A DNA stretch of 64,000 bases from Roseisalinus antarcticus (GTDB lineage: Bacteria > Pseudomonadota > Alphaproteobacteria > Rhodobacterales > Rhodobacteraceae): NCBI RefSeq assembly GCF_900172355.1, contig NZ_FWFZ01000005.1:124001-188000 (forward strand). The letters are read 5' to 3'. Numbering within the stretch: the first letter of the stretch is position 1; the number at the start of each line of letters is the position of its first letter. The position numbers and the translations under genes are program-made. This document shows, piece after piece, positions 44,179-52,853 of the stretch. The notes under the pieces are model-generated. The model searched no databases, was not told the origin of the DNA, and saw nothing but the letters and a program-made list of their open reading frames with translations.

Positions 44179-44937
44179 TCAGCCCGCGGTTTCGTCGTGG
44201 ACGGCGTCCAGGTCGATGTCGGGCAGACTGTAGAACGCGGTCCGCAGCGCATCGCCCCAGCCGTCCGAGATCGACCGGAAATAGGGATCGTTCGCGGTGA
44301 TGCGCAACGGCTCCGCCGCGTCGAGCGTCCCTTCTTCATATAGCAGCACGTCCAGCGGCGCCCCGACCGACAGGTTCGCCTTGATGGTCGAATCGAAACT
44401 GACCAGCAGCAGCTTCACCGCCGCCTCGAAGCTCATGGCCGGATCGTAGGCGCGCACCAGGATCGGCCGGCCATACTTGGTCTCGCCGATCTGGAAATAG
44501 GGGGTGTCGCGACCGGCTTCGATGAAATTGCCCTCGGGGTAGATCAGGAACAGCCGGGTCGGGCCGTCGGCGATCTGTCCGCCGAGGATGATCGTCGCGT
44601 TGAAGGCCGAATCGGCGCGCTGGCCGGAATCTTTCTGGCGGGCGATCACCTCGCGCAGGGTATCGGCCACGAGCCGGGCCACCTGGAACATCGACGGCGC
44701 GGCAAAGATCGACGGTTCCCGGTCCTCGGGCGCCTTGGTCCGCTCTTCCAGAAGGCTGATCACCGATTGGGTCGTGGCCAGGTTGCCCGCGGTCATCATC
44801 GAGATCACGCGGTCGCCGGGTTTCTTGAAAACGGTCAGCTTGCGGAAGGTCGAGATGTTGTCGAGCCCCGCATTGGTCCGGGTGTCGGACATCAGGACAA
44901 GCCCCCGATCCAGGACCAAGCCCACGCAATACGTCAT
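44179..44937 (-). CDS. Proteasome-like peptidase, Anbu family
   Basis: A 252-residue Ntn-fold protein. It begins MTYCVGLVLDRGLVLMSDTRTNAG, so removing Met exposes Thr2 as nucleophile, followed by the proteasome beta-type SDTR and a Lys in FRKLTVF. Anbu (ancestral beta subunit) forms ring or helical assemblies. It typically lies with a transglutaminase-like protein, an alpha-E protein and a circularly permuted ATP-grasp enzyme, and exactly these three genes lie upstream here in the same direction. Substrates are unknown. It is the last gene of that operon, 21 bases after the transglutaminase-like gene. Confidence 0.92.
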   Translation of the reverse strand: MTYCVGLVLDRGLVLMSDTRTNAGLDNISTFRKLTVFKKPGDRVISMMTAGNLATTQSVISLLEERTKAPEDREPSIFAAPSMFQVARLVADTLREVIARQKDSGQRADSAFNATIILGGQIADGPTRLFLIYPEGNFIEAGRDTPYFQIGETKYGRPILVRAYDPAMSFEAAVKLLLVSFDSTIKANLSVGAPLDVLLYEEGTLDAAEPLRITANDPYFRSISDGWGDALRTAFYSLPDIDLDAVHDETAG

Positions 44938-44958
44938 GTTCTGTCCGCCCGATGCGCC

Positions 44959-45756
44959 TTATTGCTGCTGAACGACGATATCGACCGAGAGAGACTCTCC
45001 GTTACCGCCGACCCGGGTGCCAGTTACAGGCGCAGCTTCCTGGTAGTCCAGCCCAGTTGCAACACGGACGTAACGTATGTCCGGCGATTGCTTGTTGGAC
45101 ACATCGAACCCGACCCAGCCGAGCCCCTGCACATGGGCCTCGGCCCAGGCGTGGGTGGCGTCCTGCTCGATCCGGTCGTCCATCAGCAGAAAGCCCGAGA
45201 CGTAGCGCGCCGGGAACCCCATCTCGCGGGCCCCGGCGATGAAGATATGGGCGTGATCCTGGCAGACCCCCTTGCCGGCGGCCGCGGAATCCTCGGCGGT
45301 CCAGCTGCTGTCGGAGGCGCCGACCTCGTAGGCCACGGCATTGTGGATCACCTCGCAGAGCGCGTGCAGACGCTCCAGCTCAGTCTCGCCGTCGACCTGG
45401 CGGATCAGGGCGCGGGTCCTGGGGCCCACCTTGGTGCGCGGCGTCACCTTCTCGTAGAGCCAGAGCGGCCCGGGGCCCTTGTGCGGCCCGACGACGCCGT
45501 GGGTCTCTTCCAGCTCGACCTGGCCCTGGCTGGTGATCGTAAGCTCGGTCGTGTTCCGGTCGAAGCTGATCAGGTCCACGCGGTTGTTGTGGTAATCCTC
45601 GTAGTGCAGCTCCTTGCGCCCCCCCTCGACGCTGGTCTGCCATTGCAGCACAGTCTGGGCCCGGTTCGACTTGGGCGTCAGCCGCAGCTGCTCCAGCCCG
45701 TATTGAACCGGATCCTGGAACGCATAACGGGTGATGTGGCTGATCTGAAGGCGCAT
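44959..45756 (-). CDS. Transglutaminase-like protein of the Anbu operon
   Basis: A 265-residue bacterial transglutaminase-like cysteine-protease-fold protein. The start at 45756 gives the family N-terminus MRLQISHITRYAF; an ATG 12 bases earlier would overlap the alpha-E gene stop. The catalytic triad is visible as Cys in GKGVCQDHAHI, His in ATHAWAEAHV and Asp in VGFDVSN. An N-terminal beta-sandwich precedes the core domain, as usual. There is no signal peptide, so it acts in the cytoplasm, possibly as a peptidase or amide ligase working with the ATP-grasp and alpha-E proteins. Confidence 0.9.
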   Translation of the reverse strand: MRLQISHITRYAFQDPVQYGLEQLRLTPKSNRAQTVLQWQTSVEGGRKELHYEDYHNNRVDLISFDRNTTELTITSQGQVELEETHGVVGPHKGPGPLWLYEKVTPRTKVGPRTRALIRQVDGETELERLHALCEVIHNAVAYEVGASDSSWTAEDSAAAGKGVCQDHAHIFIAGAREMGFPARYVSGFLLMDDRIEQDATHAWAEAHVQGLGWVGFDVSNKQSPDIRYVRVATGLDYQEAAPVTGTRVGGNGESLSVDIVVQQQ

Positions 45757-45760
45757 GGGG

Positions 45761-46702
45761 CTACTCATAGAACCGGTAATCCAGTTCGATTTGATGGCCC
45801 AGACCGCCGATCGTGTTCAGGAAGGTCTGGATGTATTCGTGAAGGCCGTTCTCGAAGACGTCGTCGACATCGGAGGCCTTGACCGAACTGGCAAGCCGCT
45901 CGGCCATCTCGTAGGACACCGTCTGCCCGCCGTAGTCATGGGCCAGGTAGCGCAGATTGTCATGCAGCTTGGAACAGCAGAAGTTGAGGCTGCGCGGCAT
46001 CCGGTTGTCGAGGATCAAGAACTGCACGATCTCACGCGGGCGGACCTGGCTGCCGTGGACCATCCGGTATCCGCCCCGCGCCGAGACCGACCGCAGGATC
46101 GATTCCCACTGGACGTTGTCGAGGTTGGAGCCCACGGCCGAGGCGGCGGGCAGCAGCACGTAGTATTTCACGTCGAGGATCCGCGCGGTGTTGTCGGCCC
46201 GTTCCAGGAACGTCCCGATCCGCAGGAAATCGTAAATGTCGTTGCGCAGCATGGTCCCATGGGTCGCCCCCCGCACCAGCGCCGTGCGCTGCCGGATCAT
46301 GCCCAGCACCGCGGGCAGGTCGCGCTCGCTGACCTTGCGGGCCAGCGCGTCCTTGACGGCCATGAAGCAGCCGTTGATCGCCTCCCACATCTCGTATGTG
46401 ATGGCGGTGCGGACCATGCGGGCGTTCTGACGCGCCGCCTTGATCGACGACAGCACCGAGGACGGGTTGTCGGTCGCCCGCAGCATCCAGTCCACCGCGT
46501 CATCCTTGGTGATATCGCCATGCTTCTCGAGATAGCCGTCGTAGACACTCGCGGTCTGCAGGATCGGCGTCCATTCGTCGTCGGCGTCGCCCGACCGGGT
46601 CAGTGCCAGCCTCTGGCCCGCCTCGATCAGGCGCGACGTGTTCTCCGCCCGCTCCAGCGAGCGCGACATCCAGTAAAGTCCGTTTGCGGTCTTGCCCAGC
46701 AT
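45761..46702 (-). CDS. Alpha-E domain protein of the Anbu operon
   Basis: A 313-residue, nearly all-helical protein. It begins MLGKTANGLYWMSRSLERAENTSRLIEAGQRLAL, the hallmark start of the alpha-E family (DUF403), and repeats the R-x-x-E-R-A-D-N-T motif at about residue 170 (FLERADNTARILDVKYY). Function is unknown; the two repeated motifs may bind a ligand. It sits between the ATP-grasp and transglutaminase-like genes, one base after the former, in the conserved order of this operon. Confidence 0.9.
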   Translation of the reverse strand: MLGKTANGLYWMSRSLERAENTSRLIEAGQRLALTRSGDADDEWTPILQTASVYDGYLEKHGDITKDDAVDWMLRATDNPSSVLSSIKAARQNARMVRTAITYEMWEAINGCFMAVKDALARKVSERDLPAVLGMIRQRTALVRGATHGTMLRNDIYDFLRIGTFLERADNTARILDVKYYVLLPAASAVGSNLDNVQWESILRSVSARGGYRMVHGSQVRPREIVQFLILDNRMPRSLNFCCSKLHDNLRYLAHDYGGQTVSYEMAERLASSVKASDVDDVFENGLHEYIQTFLNTIGGLGHQIELDYRFYE

Positions 46703-46703
46703 A

Positions 46704-48140
46704 TCAGTCTCCGAGCACCCAGGTGTCCTTGGTCCCGCCGCCCTGCGACGAGTTCACCACAAGCGAGCCCTTCTTCAGCGCCACCCGGGTCAGGCCGCCC
46801 GGCGTGATGTTCACGCGGTCCGGGCTGACCAGCACATAGGGCCGCAGGTCCACGTGCCGCGGAGCCAGGCCCGACTTGGTGAATATCGGCACCGTCGACA
46901 GCGACAGCGTCGGCTGCGCGATGTAGTTGCTGGGCCGCGCCTGCAGCTTCTTGCGGAAGGCGGCCAGCTCTTTCTTGGACGAGGTCGGCCCGATCAGCAT
47001 CCCGTAGCCGCCCGAGCCATGGACCTCCTTGACGACCAGGTCGCTGAGGTTGTCGAGCACGTATTGAAGCGCATCGGGCTCGTTGCAGCGCCAGGTGGGC
47101 ACGTTCTGAAGGATCGCCTTCTCGCCAGTGTAGAATTCGACGATCTCCGGCATGTAGCTGTAGATCGCCTTGTCGTCGGCGATGCCCGTACCGGGCGCGT
47201 TGGCGATGGTGATCCCGCCCGAACGGTAGACGTCCATGATCCCCGGAATGCCCAGCGCCGAGTCCGGGTTGAAGTTGAGCGGGTCGAGGAAATCGTCGTC
47301 GACCCGGCGATAGAGCACGTCGATCGGCTCATACCCTTGGGTCGTGCGCATCGCCACCCGGCCGTCGACCACGCGCAGGTCGTGGCCCTCGACCAGCTCC
47401 ACCCCCATCTGGTCGGCCAGGAAGGCATGCTCGTAATAGGCCGAGTTGAAGATCCCCGGCGTCAGCACAGCCACGCGCGGGTTCTCTCCGGCGCGTTCGG
47501 GCGCACAGGCCGCCAGCGACCGCCGCAGATCCCGCGGATAGTTGGAGACGGGCTGCACCCGGGTCTTGCTGAAGAGCTCGGGGAACATCTGCAGCATCGT
47601 CTCGCGGTTCTCCAGCATGTAGCTGACCCCCGAGGGCGTGCGGGCATTGTCCTCCAGCACGAAGAACTCGTCCGGCCCGGTCCGCACCAGGTCGATGCCG
47701 ACGATATGGGTATAGACCCCGCCCGGCGGCGTGACCCCGCACATGGCCGGCAGGAAAGCCTCGTTCTGCTTGAGCATCTCCAGCGGCAGGCGCCCCGACC
47801 GGACGATTTCCTGCCGGTGATAGATGTCGTGCAGGAAGGCGTTGAGGGCCCGCACCCGCTGCTCGATCCCCCGGCTCAGTCGCTGCCATTCCTTGGCCGA
47901 GATGATCCGCGGGATGATGTCGAACGGGATCAGCCGCTCCTCGGCCTCGGACCGGCCGTAGACGTTGAAGGTGATCCCCGTCAGGCGAAAGACATCCTCC
48001 GCCTCGCGCTGCTTGGCCCGCAACCGGGCCGGATCCTCATTCTCGAACCATGCGTTGAAATTGTCGTATGGCTCGCGGAGGCCATCTTCGTGACCCCACA
48101 TCTCGTCGAAGTTCGGTTTGTCCTGCATGGGATCAAGCAT
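46704..48140 (-). CDS. Circularly permuted type-2 ATP-grasp protein of the Anbu operon
   Basis: About 478 residues from the ATG at 48140 (MLDPMQDKPNFDEMWG); a GTG at 48188 or ATG at 48128 are alternative starts, none with a clear Shine-Dalgarno. The core has VGIDLVRTGPDEFFVLEDN and RTPSGVSYMLENR, DVLYRRVDDDFLDP, and the glycine loop VVKEVHGSGGYGMLIGP. This is the signature of circularly permuted ATP-grasp enzymes, which form amide bonds using ATP. It is the first gene of the operon and probably makes a peptide-like or protein modification later handled by the transglutaminase-like protein and Anbu. Confidence 0.9.
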   Translation of the reverse strand: MLDPMQDKPNFDEMWGHEDGLREPYDNFNAWFENEDPARLRAKQREAEDVFRLTGITFNVYGRSEAEERLIPFDIIPRIISAKEWQRLSRGIEQRVRALNAFLHDIYHRQEIVRSGRLPLEMLKQNEAFLPAMCGVTPPGGVYTHIVGIDLVRTGPDEFFVLEDNARTPSGVSYMLENRETMLQMFPELFSKTRVQPVSNYPRDLRRSLAACAPERAGENPRVAVLTPGIFNSAYYEHAFLADQMGVELVEGHDLRVVDGRVAMRTTQGYEPIDVLYRRVDDDFLDPLNFNPDSALGIPGIMDVYRSGGITIANAPGTGIADDKAIYSYMPEIVEFYTGEKAILQNVPTWRCNEPDALQYVLDNLSDLVVKEVHGSGGYGMLIGPTSSKKELAAFRKKLQARPSNYIAQPTLSLSTVPIFTKSGLAPRHVDLRPYVLVSPDRVNITPGGLTRVALKKGSLVVNSSQGGGTKDTWVLGD

Positions 48141-48438
48141 GTCAGACCCGCGCGGGATGACAATGCGGGAAGCGACATCGACTGCCACTTTGCACGCTTT
48201 AGCCCGTTTTTTGGGCAGTCTGCCGCCCCGTCAGGCCTGAACCCTCCGCGAGTCTAACATCCCGTCCCGCATCGTTTTTCCGCCCGGAACCGGCTCCGAC
48301 GGCGGCCTGCACCCCGCGCCCGATGCCCCGAAACGGCCCCCGGGACACCCCAAAGTCCGCTTCATTGCCTTTCCAAGATCCCGGGTGGGTGAATGCCGCA
48401 AGGCAGAGGGAGGGCAGCGCCCTCCCCGCACCGGCTCG

Positions 48439-49104
48439 TCACTCCTCGACCGGCTCGATCAGCTGCGGCCCCGACGCCCGGTTCGAATTCACGGCCCTGT
48501 CGACCCGGTGACAGACCAGCACATCCTCCTCCGCCGCCCGCATCAGCCGCGCGGCGCCATGCCCCGCCTCGCCCAGCCACAACGGCCAGCTCTCCGGCTC
48601 GAGCACCACCGGCATCCGGGTGTGGATCCGCCCCAGGGTATCGTTCGCCCCGGTGGTGACGACGGCACAGGTCGCAAGCCGCTCGTCCTGCTGCTGCCAC
48701 TCCTGCCAGACCCCGGCCATCACCAGCGGCGCCCGGTCTGCCCGGGTGATGTACCAGGGATAGCGGACGCCGTCCGCGTCCTTGGTCCATTCATAGAAAC
48801 CCGAGGCGGGGATCAGACACCGGCGCTCCCGCGCAGCCGCGCGGAACGCCGGTTTCTCGGCTATCGTCTCGGCGCGGGCATTGATCAGCAGCGGCCCGTC
48901 CGTCGGCGCCTTGTACCACTTGGGCAACAACCCCCAGCGCATCGATCTCAGCCGCCGCACCCCGCCGTCCGAGGTCACGCTGTGCACCTGCACGGTCGGG
49001 CAGACGTTGTAATCCGGCACCGGCGGCAGGTCGTTCGACGGCACCGCGTCGAAGATCTGCGCCATCGCCTCATGGGGCAAGGTTATGGCCATGCGTCCGC
49101 ACAT
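48439..49104 (-). CDS. SOS-response-associated peptidase (SRAP, YedK/HMCES-like)
   Basis: A 221-residue SRAP domain protein. Cys2 follows the initiator Met (MCGRMAI), as needed for the thiazolidine crosslink to abasic sites in single-stranded DNA. Other active-site residues are in NARAET (Asn, Arg, Glu), ASGFYEW (Glu) and HTRMP (His). WGLLPKWY is also a family motif. It protects abasic sites during replication. I see no LexA box in the short divergent gap to the lipoprotein gene. It is transcribed alone, leftward. Confidence 0.93.
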   Translation of the reverse strand: MCGRMAITLPHEAMAQIFDAVPSNDLPPVPDYNVCPTVQVHSVTSDGGVRRLRSMRWGLLPKWYKAPTDGPLLINARAETIAEKPAFRAAARERRCLIPASGFYEWTKDADGVRYPWYITRADRAPLVMAGVWQEWQQQDERLATCAVVTTGANDTLGRIHTRMPVVLEPESWPLWLGEAGHGAARLMRAAEEDVLVCHRVDRAVNSNRASGPQLIEPVEE

Positions 49105-49161
49105 GGGTCATAGTCTGCGCCATCCCGGTGCCCTTGTCAGCCCATCAACCCGGAGACGCCC

Positions 49162-49551
49162 ATGCGCCGCCTGTTCCTTACAGCCCCGCTCGTTCTCGCC
49201 GCCTGCATCGGCGGCCCGCAACTCGTGCCGCTGGGCACCAACGCGGGCGGCAGCCGGACGGACGCCGTCTATGCCAGGGAATTCGTCGGACGCTATTCGC
49301 CCTCGCCGATCTGCGCCGGGCAGGAGCTGCAGGTCGAGCTCGCCCCCGAAAGCGCCTATGTCGGAGAGACCGGCTGCAACATCGCCGCGACCGACCGGAT
49401 CGAGAACGGCGTGGCGCTCACTCTCGTCAATTGCCGCGCCGAGGGCACCCCCGCCCCGGACCGGGTGATGCGCGTCCTGCGTGCCGGCTCCGGCGCATTG
49501 CGGATAGAGACCCCGACCACCTCGGCCACGGTCCAGCCCTGCTTCGACTGA
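49162..49551 (+). CDS. Small putative lipoprotein of unknown function
   Basis: A 129-residue protein with a clear lipoprotein signal peptide. MRRLFLTAPLVLAAC gives a lipobox LAAC with lipidated Cys15, followed by Ile, not Asp, so outer-membrane sorting is likely. The mature part is about 115 residues with three further Cys (SPICAG, TGCNIA, NCRAEG) plus a terminal QPCFD, suggesting disulfides. I do not recognise the family. It is monocistronic, divergent from the SRAP gene and convergent with the 5'-nucleotidase gene. Confidence 0.7.
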   Translation: MRRLFLTAPLVLAACIGGPQLVPLGTNAGGSRTDAVYAREFVGRYSPSPICAGQELQVELAPESAYVGETGCNIAATDRIENGVALTLVNCRAEGTPAPDRVMRVLRAGSGALRIETPTTSATVQPCFD

Positions 49552-49612
49552 CTGGCCAGGGGACGGCGGGCGGGGCGATGGCGCAGCCGAGCGTCGTCCG
49601 CCGGCGCCCAAT

Positions 49613-49644
49613 GACCGGTCCCTGAAACGACCGGTCCCTGAAAC
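49613..49644. repeat. Perfect 16-bp tandem duplication
   Basis: GACCGGTCCCTGAAAC occurs twice head to tail (49613-49628 and 49629-49644) in the convergent gap after the lipoprotein gene. Each unit starts with the palindrome GACCGGTC. It looks like a small slippage duplication; no function is evident. Confidence 0.85.
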
Positions 49645-49650
49645 GGCGAA

Positions 49651-49672
49651 GGGCGCGCCCGAAGACGCGCCC
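49651..49672. terminator. Hairpin between convergent lipoprotein and 5'-nucleotidase genes
   Basis: GGGCGCG (49651-49657) pairs with CGCGCCC (49666-49672) across an eight-base loop. It lies in the convergent gap, so it can serve transcripts from both sides. It lacks a long T-run, as is usual in GC-rich alphaproteobacteria. Confidence 0.6.
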
Positions 49673-49699
49673 CTGCCCATATCGAGATCCGCCTGAGCC

Positions 49700-51259
49700 T
49701 TATTCGACGACCGTGATCCGCCCGTCCGTATAGGGCGTGTAGGGCGTGTGCTCGGCCAGGTATTCCGCCGTCACATCGGCCAGGTCGGGGCCGAAGTCAT
49801 AGGCGTTCATGGCGCTGCGGAACATGTCGTAGCCGTCGCCGCCGTTGCGGACGTAGTTGTTCGACACCAGCCCGTAGACAGCTTCGGGGTCGATCGGCTC
49901 GCCGCCGACCATCACATCCGACACCCGGCTGCCCGGCTCGGCCGACAGCGTGACGGTGAAAGAGATCCCGGCTACCTGCGGGAAGCGCCCGGCGCCTTCC
50001 TCGACCTGGCTCACACCATTCTCGAGCGCGGCCAGAACCGTCCCACCCGTCACCTGGAAGGTCGAGAGCGTGTTCTGGAACGGCAGAACCGTCAGCACTT
50101 CGCCCATGGTCACCTCGCCCCCGTCGATAGAGGCCCGCAGCCCACCGCCGTTGGAAATGGCGATCTGAACGCCCTGATCGGCCACCCGGTCGAGCATGGC
50201 ATCGGCCACGAGGGTCCCCATCTCGCACTCGACGGCGCGGCAAACCGAGCGGTCGCCTTCGATCGGGGCCGCGGTCTCGGCGACGACCATGTTGCGGATC
50301 TCGTCCAGCGGCGCGGCCAGCTCGGCGATGCGCTCGACGGTGGTCTCATCCTCGGCAACGTCACCATCCATGATGATCGGCGCACCCGAGGCCTCGGTGA
50401 TCACGCCCGCATCGTCGAAGGTGACGTTCAGCTCGCCCAGGAACTTGCCATAGGCATAGGCCGAAACGATGGCGGTGCTGCCGACCATCGTGGGATAGGG
50501 GCCGGCGGCCCCGTCCATGTCGCCCAGCAGGGTATTGGTGTGCCCGCCGACGATGACATCGACCCCGGTGGTCTCGGACGCCACGCGCTGATCGACCCCG
50601 TAGCCGGAGTGCGACAGGACGATGATCTTGTTCACGCCCGCCTCGGTCAGACTGTCGACCTCGCCTTGCACCGCGTCGACCGGATCGGTGAAGATCACGT
50701 TGTCGCCGGGGCTGGCCAGCTCATCGGTGTCCTGCGGCGTGAGACCGATCAGGCCGATCTGCTCGCCGCCCTGCTCGATGATGGTCGACTTGAGGATGGT
50801 GTCGGCCAGCAGGGGCTCGCCCGAGACGTCGGCATTCGACATCAGGATCGGAAACTCGATCGTTTCGGCAAAGCCGCGCAGCACTTCGGGGCCGTCGTCG
50901 AACTCGTGGTTGCCCACGGTCATCGCCGTATAGCCCAGCTTGTTCATGAACTCGGCCGCCATCGCGCCCTTGTAATAGGTATAGAACAACGTCCCCTGGA
51001 ACTGGTCGCCGCCATCGACGAGGATGGAATTGTTCGACCGCGCACGCGCCTCCTCGATGGCGGTGACCAGCCGGGCGGTCCCGCCGAAGCATTCGCCGGC
51101 CGCGTTGTCCTCGGACGAACAGCCCGAATCAAAGGCCGAAATCGGCTCGAAGCGGGCGTGGAAATCATTGGTGTGCAGGATGGTCAGGCTGTAGTCCGCC
51201 GAGGCCATGCCGGCGGTCATCGCCAGCGCACAGGTGGATGTCATGATACGGGCAAGCAT
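49700..51259 (-). CDS. Secreted 5'-nucleotidase / UshA-type phosphoesterase
   Basis: A 519-residue periplasmic enzyme. The signal peptide ends near MASADYS. The calcineurin-like N-terminal domain has all metal motifs: ILHTNDFHARFEP, VDGGDQFQG, TVGNHEFDDG, SHSGYG and VGGHTNT. The C-terminal 5'-nucleotidase domain (from about residue 330) holds ISNGGGLRASI and the substrate-stacking region NNYVRNGGDGYDMF. It hydrolyses nucleotides, UDP-sugars or cyclic nucleotides to scavenge phosphate and nucleosides. The ATG at 51259 follows AGGGAG. It is transcribed alone, divergent from the DUF952-pyrD pair. Confidence 0.92.
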   Translation of the reverse strand: MLARIMTSTCALAMTAGMASADYSLTILHTNDFHARFEPISAFDSGCSSEDNAAGECFGGTARLVTAIEEARARSNNSILVDGGDQFQGTLFYTYYKGAMAAEFMNKLGYTAMTVGNHEFDDGPEVLRGFAETIEFPILMSNADVSGEPLLADTILKSTIIEQGGEQIGLIGLTPQDTDELASPGDNVIFTDPVDAVQGEVDSLTEAGVNKIIVLSHSGYGVDQRVASETTGVDVIVGGHTNTLLGDMDGAAGPYPTMVGSTAIVSAYAYGKFLGELNVTFDDAGVITEASGAPIIMDGDVAEDETTVERIAELAAPLDEIRNMVVAETAAPIEGDRSVCRAVECEMGTLVADAMLDRVADQGVQIAISNGGGLRASIDGGEVTMGEVLTVLPFQNTLSTFQVTGGTVLAALENGVSQVEEGAGRFPQVAGISFTVTLSAEPGSRVSDVMVGGEPIDPEAVYGLVSNNYVRNGGDGYDMFRSAMNAYDFGPDLADVTAEYLAEHTPYTPYTDGRITVVE

Positions 51260-51412
51260 CTTGTTGTTACTCCCTAGGTTGGATGGTTCACTTTGGTCCG
51301 GGCCAAACGGGGAGTCAAAGCCCCTTGGCTCCCGCAAGGCCTACTGCCCCCGCGTCACGATGCGATGACAGGCGACCTTGACCGATTGGGCGGCACAGGC
51401 CATGCCTGCGCC

Positions 51413-51748
51413 ATGCAGATATACAAGATATTCCGCGCCGCCGAGTGGCAGGCTATCAAGGCGGACGGGCTCACCGACGGGGCGCCGGTGGACCTGGCCG
51501 ACGGCTTCATCCATTTCTCGACATCCGAGCAGGCAGCGGAGACGGCCGCACGGCACTTTGCCGGTCAATCGGACCTCTGCCTCGTCGCCGTGGAGGCAGA
51601 GGGGCTCGACGGCCTGCGATGGGAGCCGTCCCGCGGCGGTGCGATCTTCCCGCATCTTTACCGAGCCCTGAAACTGACCGACGTGGCCTGGTCGGCCCCC
51701 CTGCCCCTTGTCGACGGCACCCATGTCTTTCCAGAGGCCATGGGGTGA
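51413..51748 (+). CDS. DUF952 domain protein
   Basis: A 111-residue cytoplasmic protein beginning [15 protein letters not shown]. The family motifs are [39 protein letters not shown] and the C-terminal PLPL-x-DG-x-HVFP. DUF952 has a fold related to ADP-ribosyl-transferring proteins, but no established function. Its stop overlaps the GTG start of pyrD (GTGA), an operon pairing common in Rhodobacterales as I recall. The ATG at 51413 is chosen because the family starts there. Confidence 0.85.
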   Translation: MQIYKIFRAAEWQAIKADGLTDGAPVDLADGFIHFSTSEQAAETAARHFAGQSDLCLVAVEAEGLDGLRWEPSRGGAIFPHLYRALKLTDVAWSAPLPLVDGTHVFPEAMG

Positions 51749-52797
51749 GGACGCTCGACCGCGCCAGCCTCGCGTTCCTGCGACGGTTCGAGCCAGAAAC
51801 AGCCCACGGGATCGCGCTGGCCGCCCTGCGGGCCGGCCTCGTGCCGCTCTGCCCGCCGCCGACCAGCAGCCGCCTGCGGACGCATGTGATCGGGCTGGAC
51901 CTGCGCAACCCCGTGGGCCTCGCCGCCGGGTTCGACAAGAACGCGGTCGCGCTGGACGCACTCTATCGGCGCACGGGGTTCGGCTTCGTCGAGGTGGGGG
52001 GCATCACGCCCCGACCGCAGAAAGGCAATGCCCGCCCGCGACTGTTCCGCCTCACCGAGGACCGGGCCGCGATCAACCGGTTCGGCTTCAACAATGACGG
52101 GATGGAGGCGATCGCTGCGAGGCTCGCGGCCCATCCCGGCGGCGTCACCGGCATCAATCTTGGCGCCAACAAGGACAGCGCCGACAAGGCGGCGGACTTC
52201 GCGGCGGTGCTGACCCGGTGTGGGCCACATGCCGACTTCGCCACGGTGAATGTTTCCTCGCCGAACACCGAGAAGCTGCGCGACCTTCAGGGCGGCGCTG
52301 CGCTCACTGCCCTTCTCGCACGGGTAATGGAGGCCAATGCCGCGCTAGCGCGGCCCCTGCCGATCCTGGTGAAGATCGCTCCGGAGCTCACCCCGACCGA
52401 ACTCGCGGACGTGGCCGGGACCGCCGAGATGGCCGGACTGTCGGGGATCATCGCCACCAATACCACCCTGTCCCGCGAGGGGCTGCGTAGCCGGCACCGA
52501 TCGGAATCGGGCGGTCTGTCCGGCGCCCCCCTCTTCGAGCGCTCTACCCGCGTTCTGGCCCAATTGTCCTTGATGACGTCACTTCCCCTCATCGGCGTCG
52601 GCGGCATTTCGACGGCCGCTCAGGCCTATGACAAGATCCGCGCTGGCGCGTCGGCCCTTCAACTCTACACGGCGCTGGTCTTCGAGGGCATCGGGCTGGC
52701 GGCGACGATCGCGCACGGTCTCGACGACCTGCTGGCCAGGGACGGGTATTCTACCGTTTCCGAAGCCGTGGGAACCCGACGCGACGCGTGGCTGTAG
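51745..52797 (+). CDS. pyrD: Dihydroorotate dehydrogenase (quinone), class 2
   Basis: A 350-residue class-2 dihydroorotate dehydrogenase for the fourth step of pyrimidine synthesis. It is attached to the inner membrane by its N-terminal helices and passes electrons to quinone. FMN and orotate motifs are [51 protein letters not shown] with the catalytic Ser that marks class 2, [12 protein letters not shown] and [15 protein letters not shown]. The start is a GTG overlapping the DUF952 stop. Two long palindromes lie directly after its stop. Confidence 0.96.
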   Translation: MRTLDRASLAFLRRFEPETAHGIALAALRAGLVPLCPPPTSSRLRTHVIGLDLRNPVGLAAGFDKNAVALDALYRRTGFGFVEVGGITPRPQKGNARPRLFRLTEDRAAINRFGFNNDGMEAIAARLAAHPGGVTGINLGANKDSADKAADFAAVLTRCGPHADFATVNVSSPNTEKLRDLQGGAALTALLARVMEANAALARPLPILVKIAPELTPTELADVAGTAEMAGLSGIIATNTTLSREGLRSRHRSESGGLSGAPLFERSTRVLAQLSLMTSLPLIGVGGISTAAQAYDKIRAGASALQLYTALVFEGIGLAATIAHGLDDLLARDGYSTVSEAVGTRRDAWL

Positions 52798-52802
52798 GGC
52801 GC

Positions 52803-52846
52803 CCGATTATTCGCGAATAATCGGAAAGAAAATTCGCGAATTTTCT
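52803..52846. terminator. Twin perfect palindromes with TTCGCGAA core between pyrD and hemerythrin gene
   Basis: A 22-bp perfect palindrome (52803-52824) is followed two bases later by a 20-bp perfect palindrome (52827-52846). Both are centred on ATTCGCGAAT. They begin six bases after the pyrD stop and end seven bases before the stop of the convergent hemerythrin gene, fitting a bidirectional terminator. A related palindrome lies after oppF. Confidence 0.65.
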
Positions 52847-52853
52847 GGGTTGC

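Noticed and set aside
43104-44339. Longer KAS III starting near 44339
   Set aside because: The extra N-terminus is antisense sequence of the Anbu gene and not family-like; the ATG at 44087 gives the standard KAS III start.
46704-48188. GTG at 48188 as start of the ATP-grasp gene
   Set aside because: No ribosome site and the added 16 residues do not look like the family; the ATG at 48140 or 48128 fits better, though this is not certain.
49613-49644. Attachment site or mobile element trace
   Set aside because: Only a two-copy 16-bp tandem repeat; no integrase, transposase or flanking inverted repeats anywhere near.
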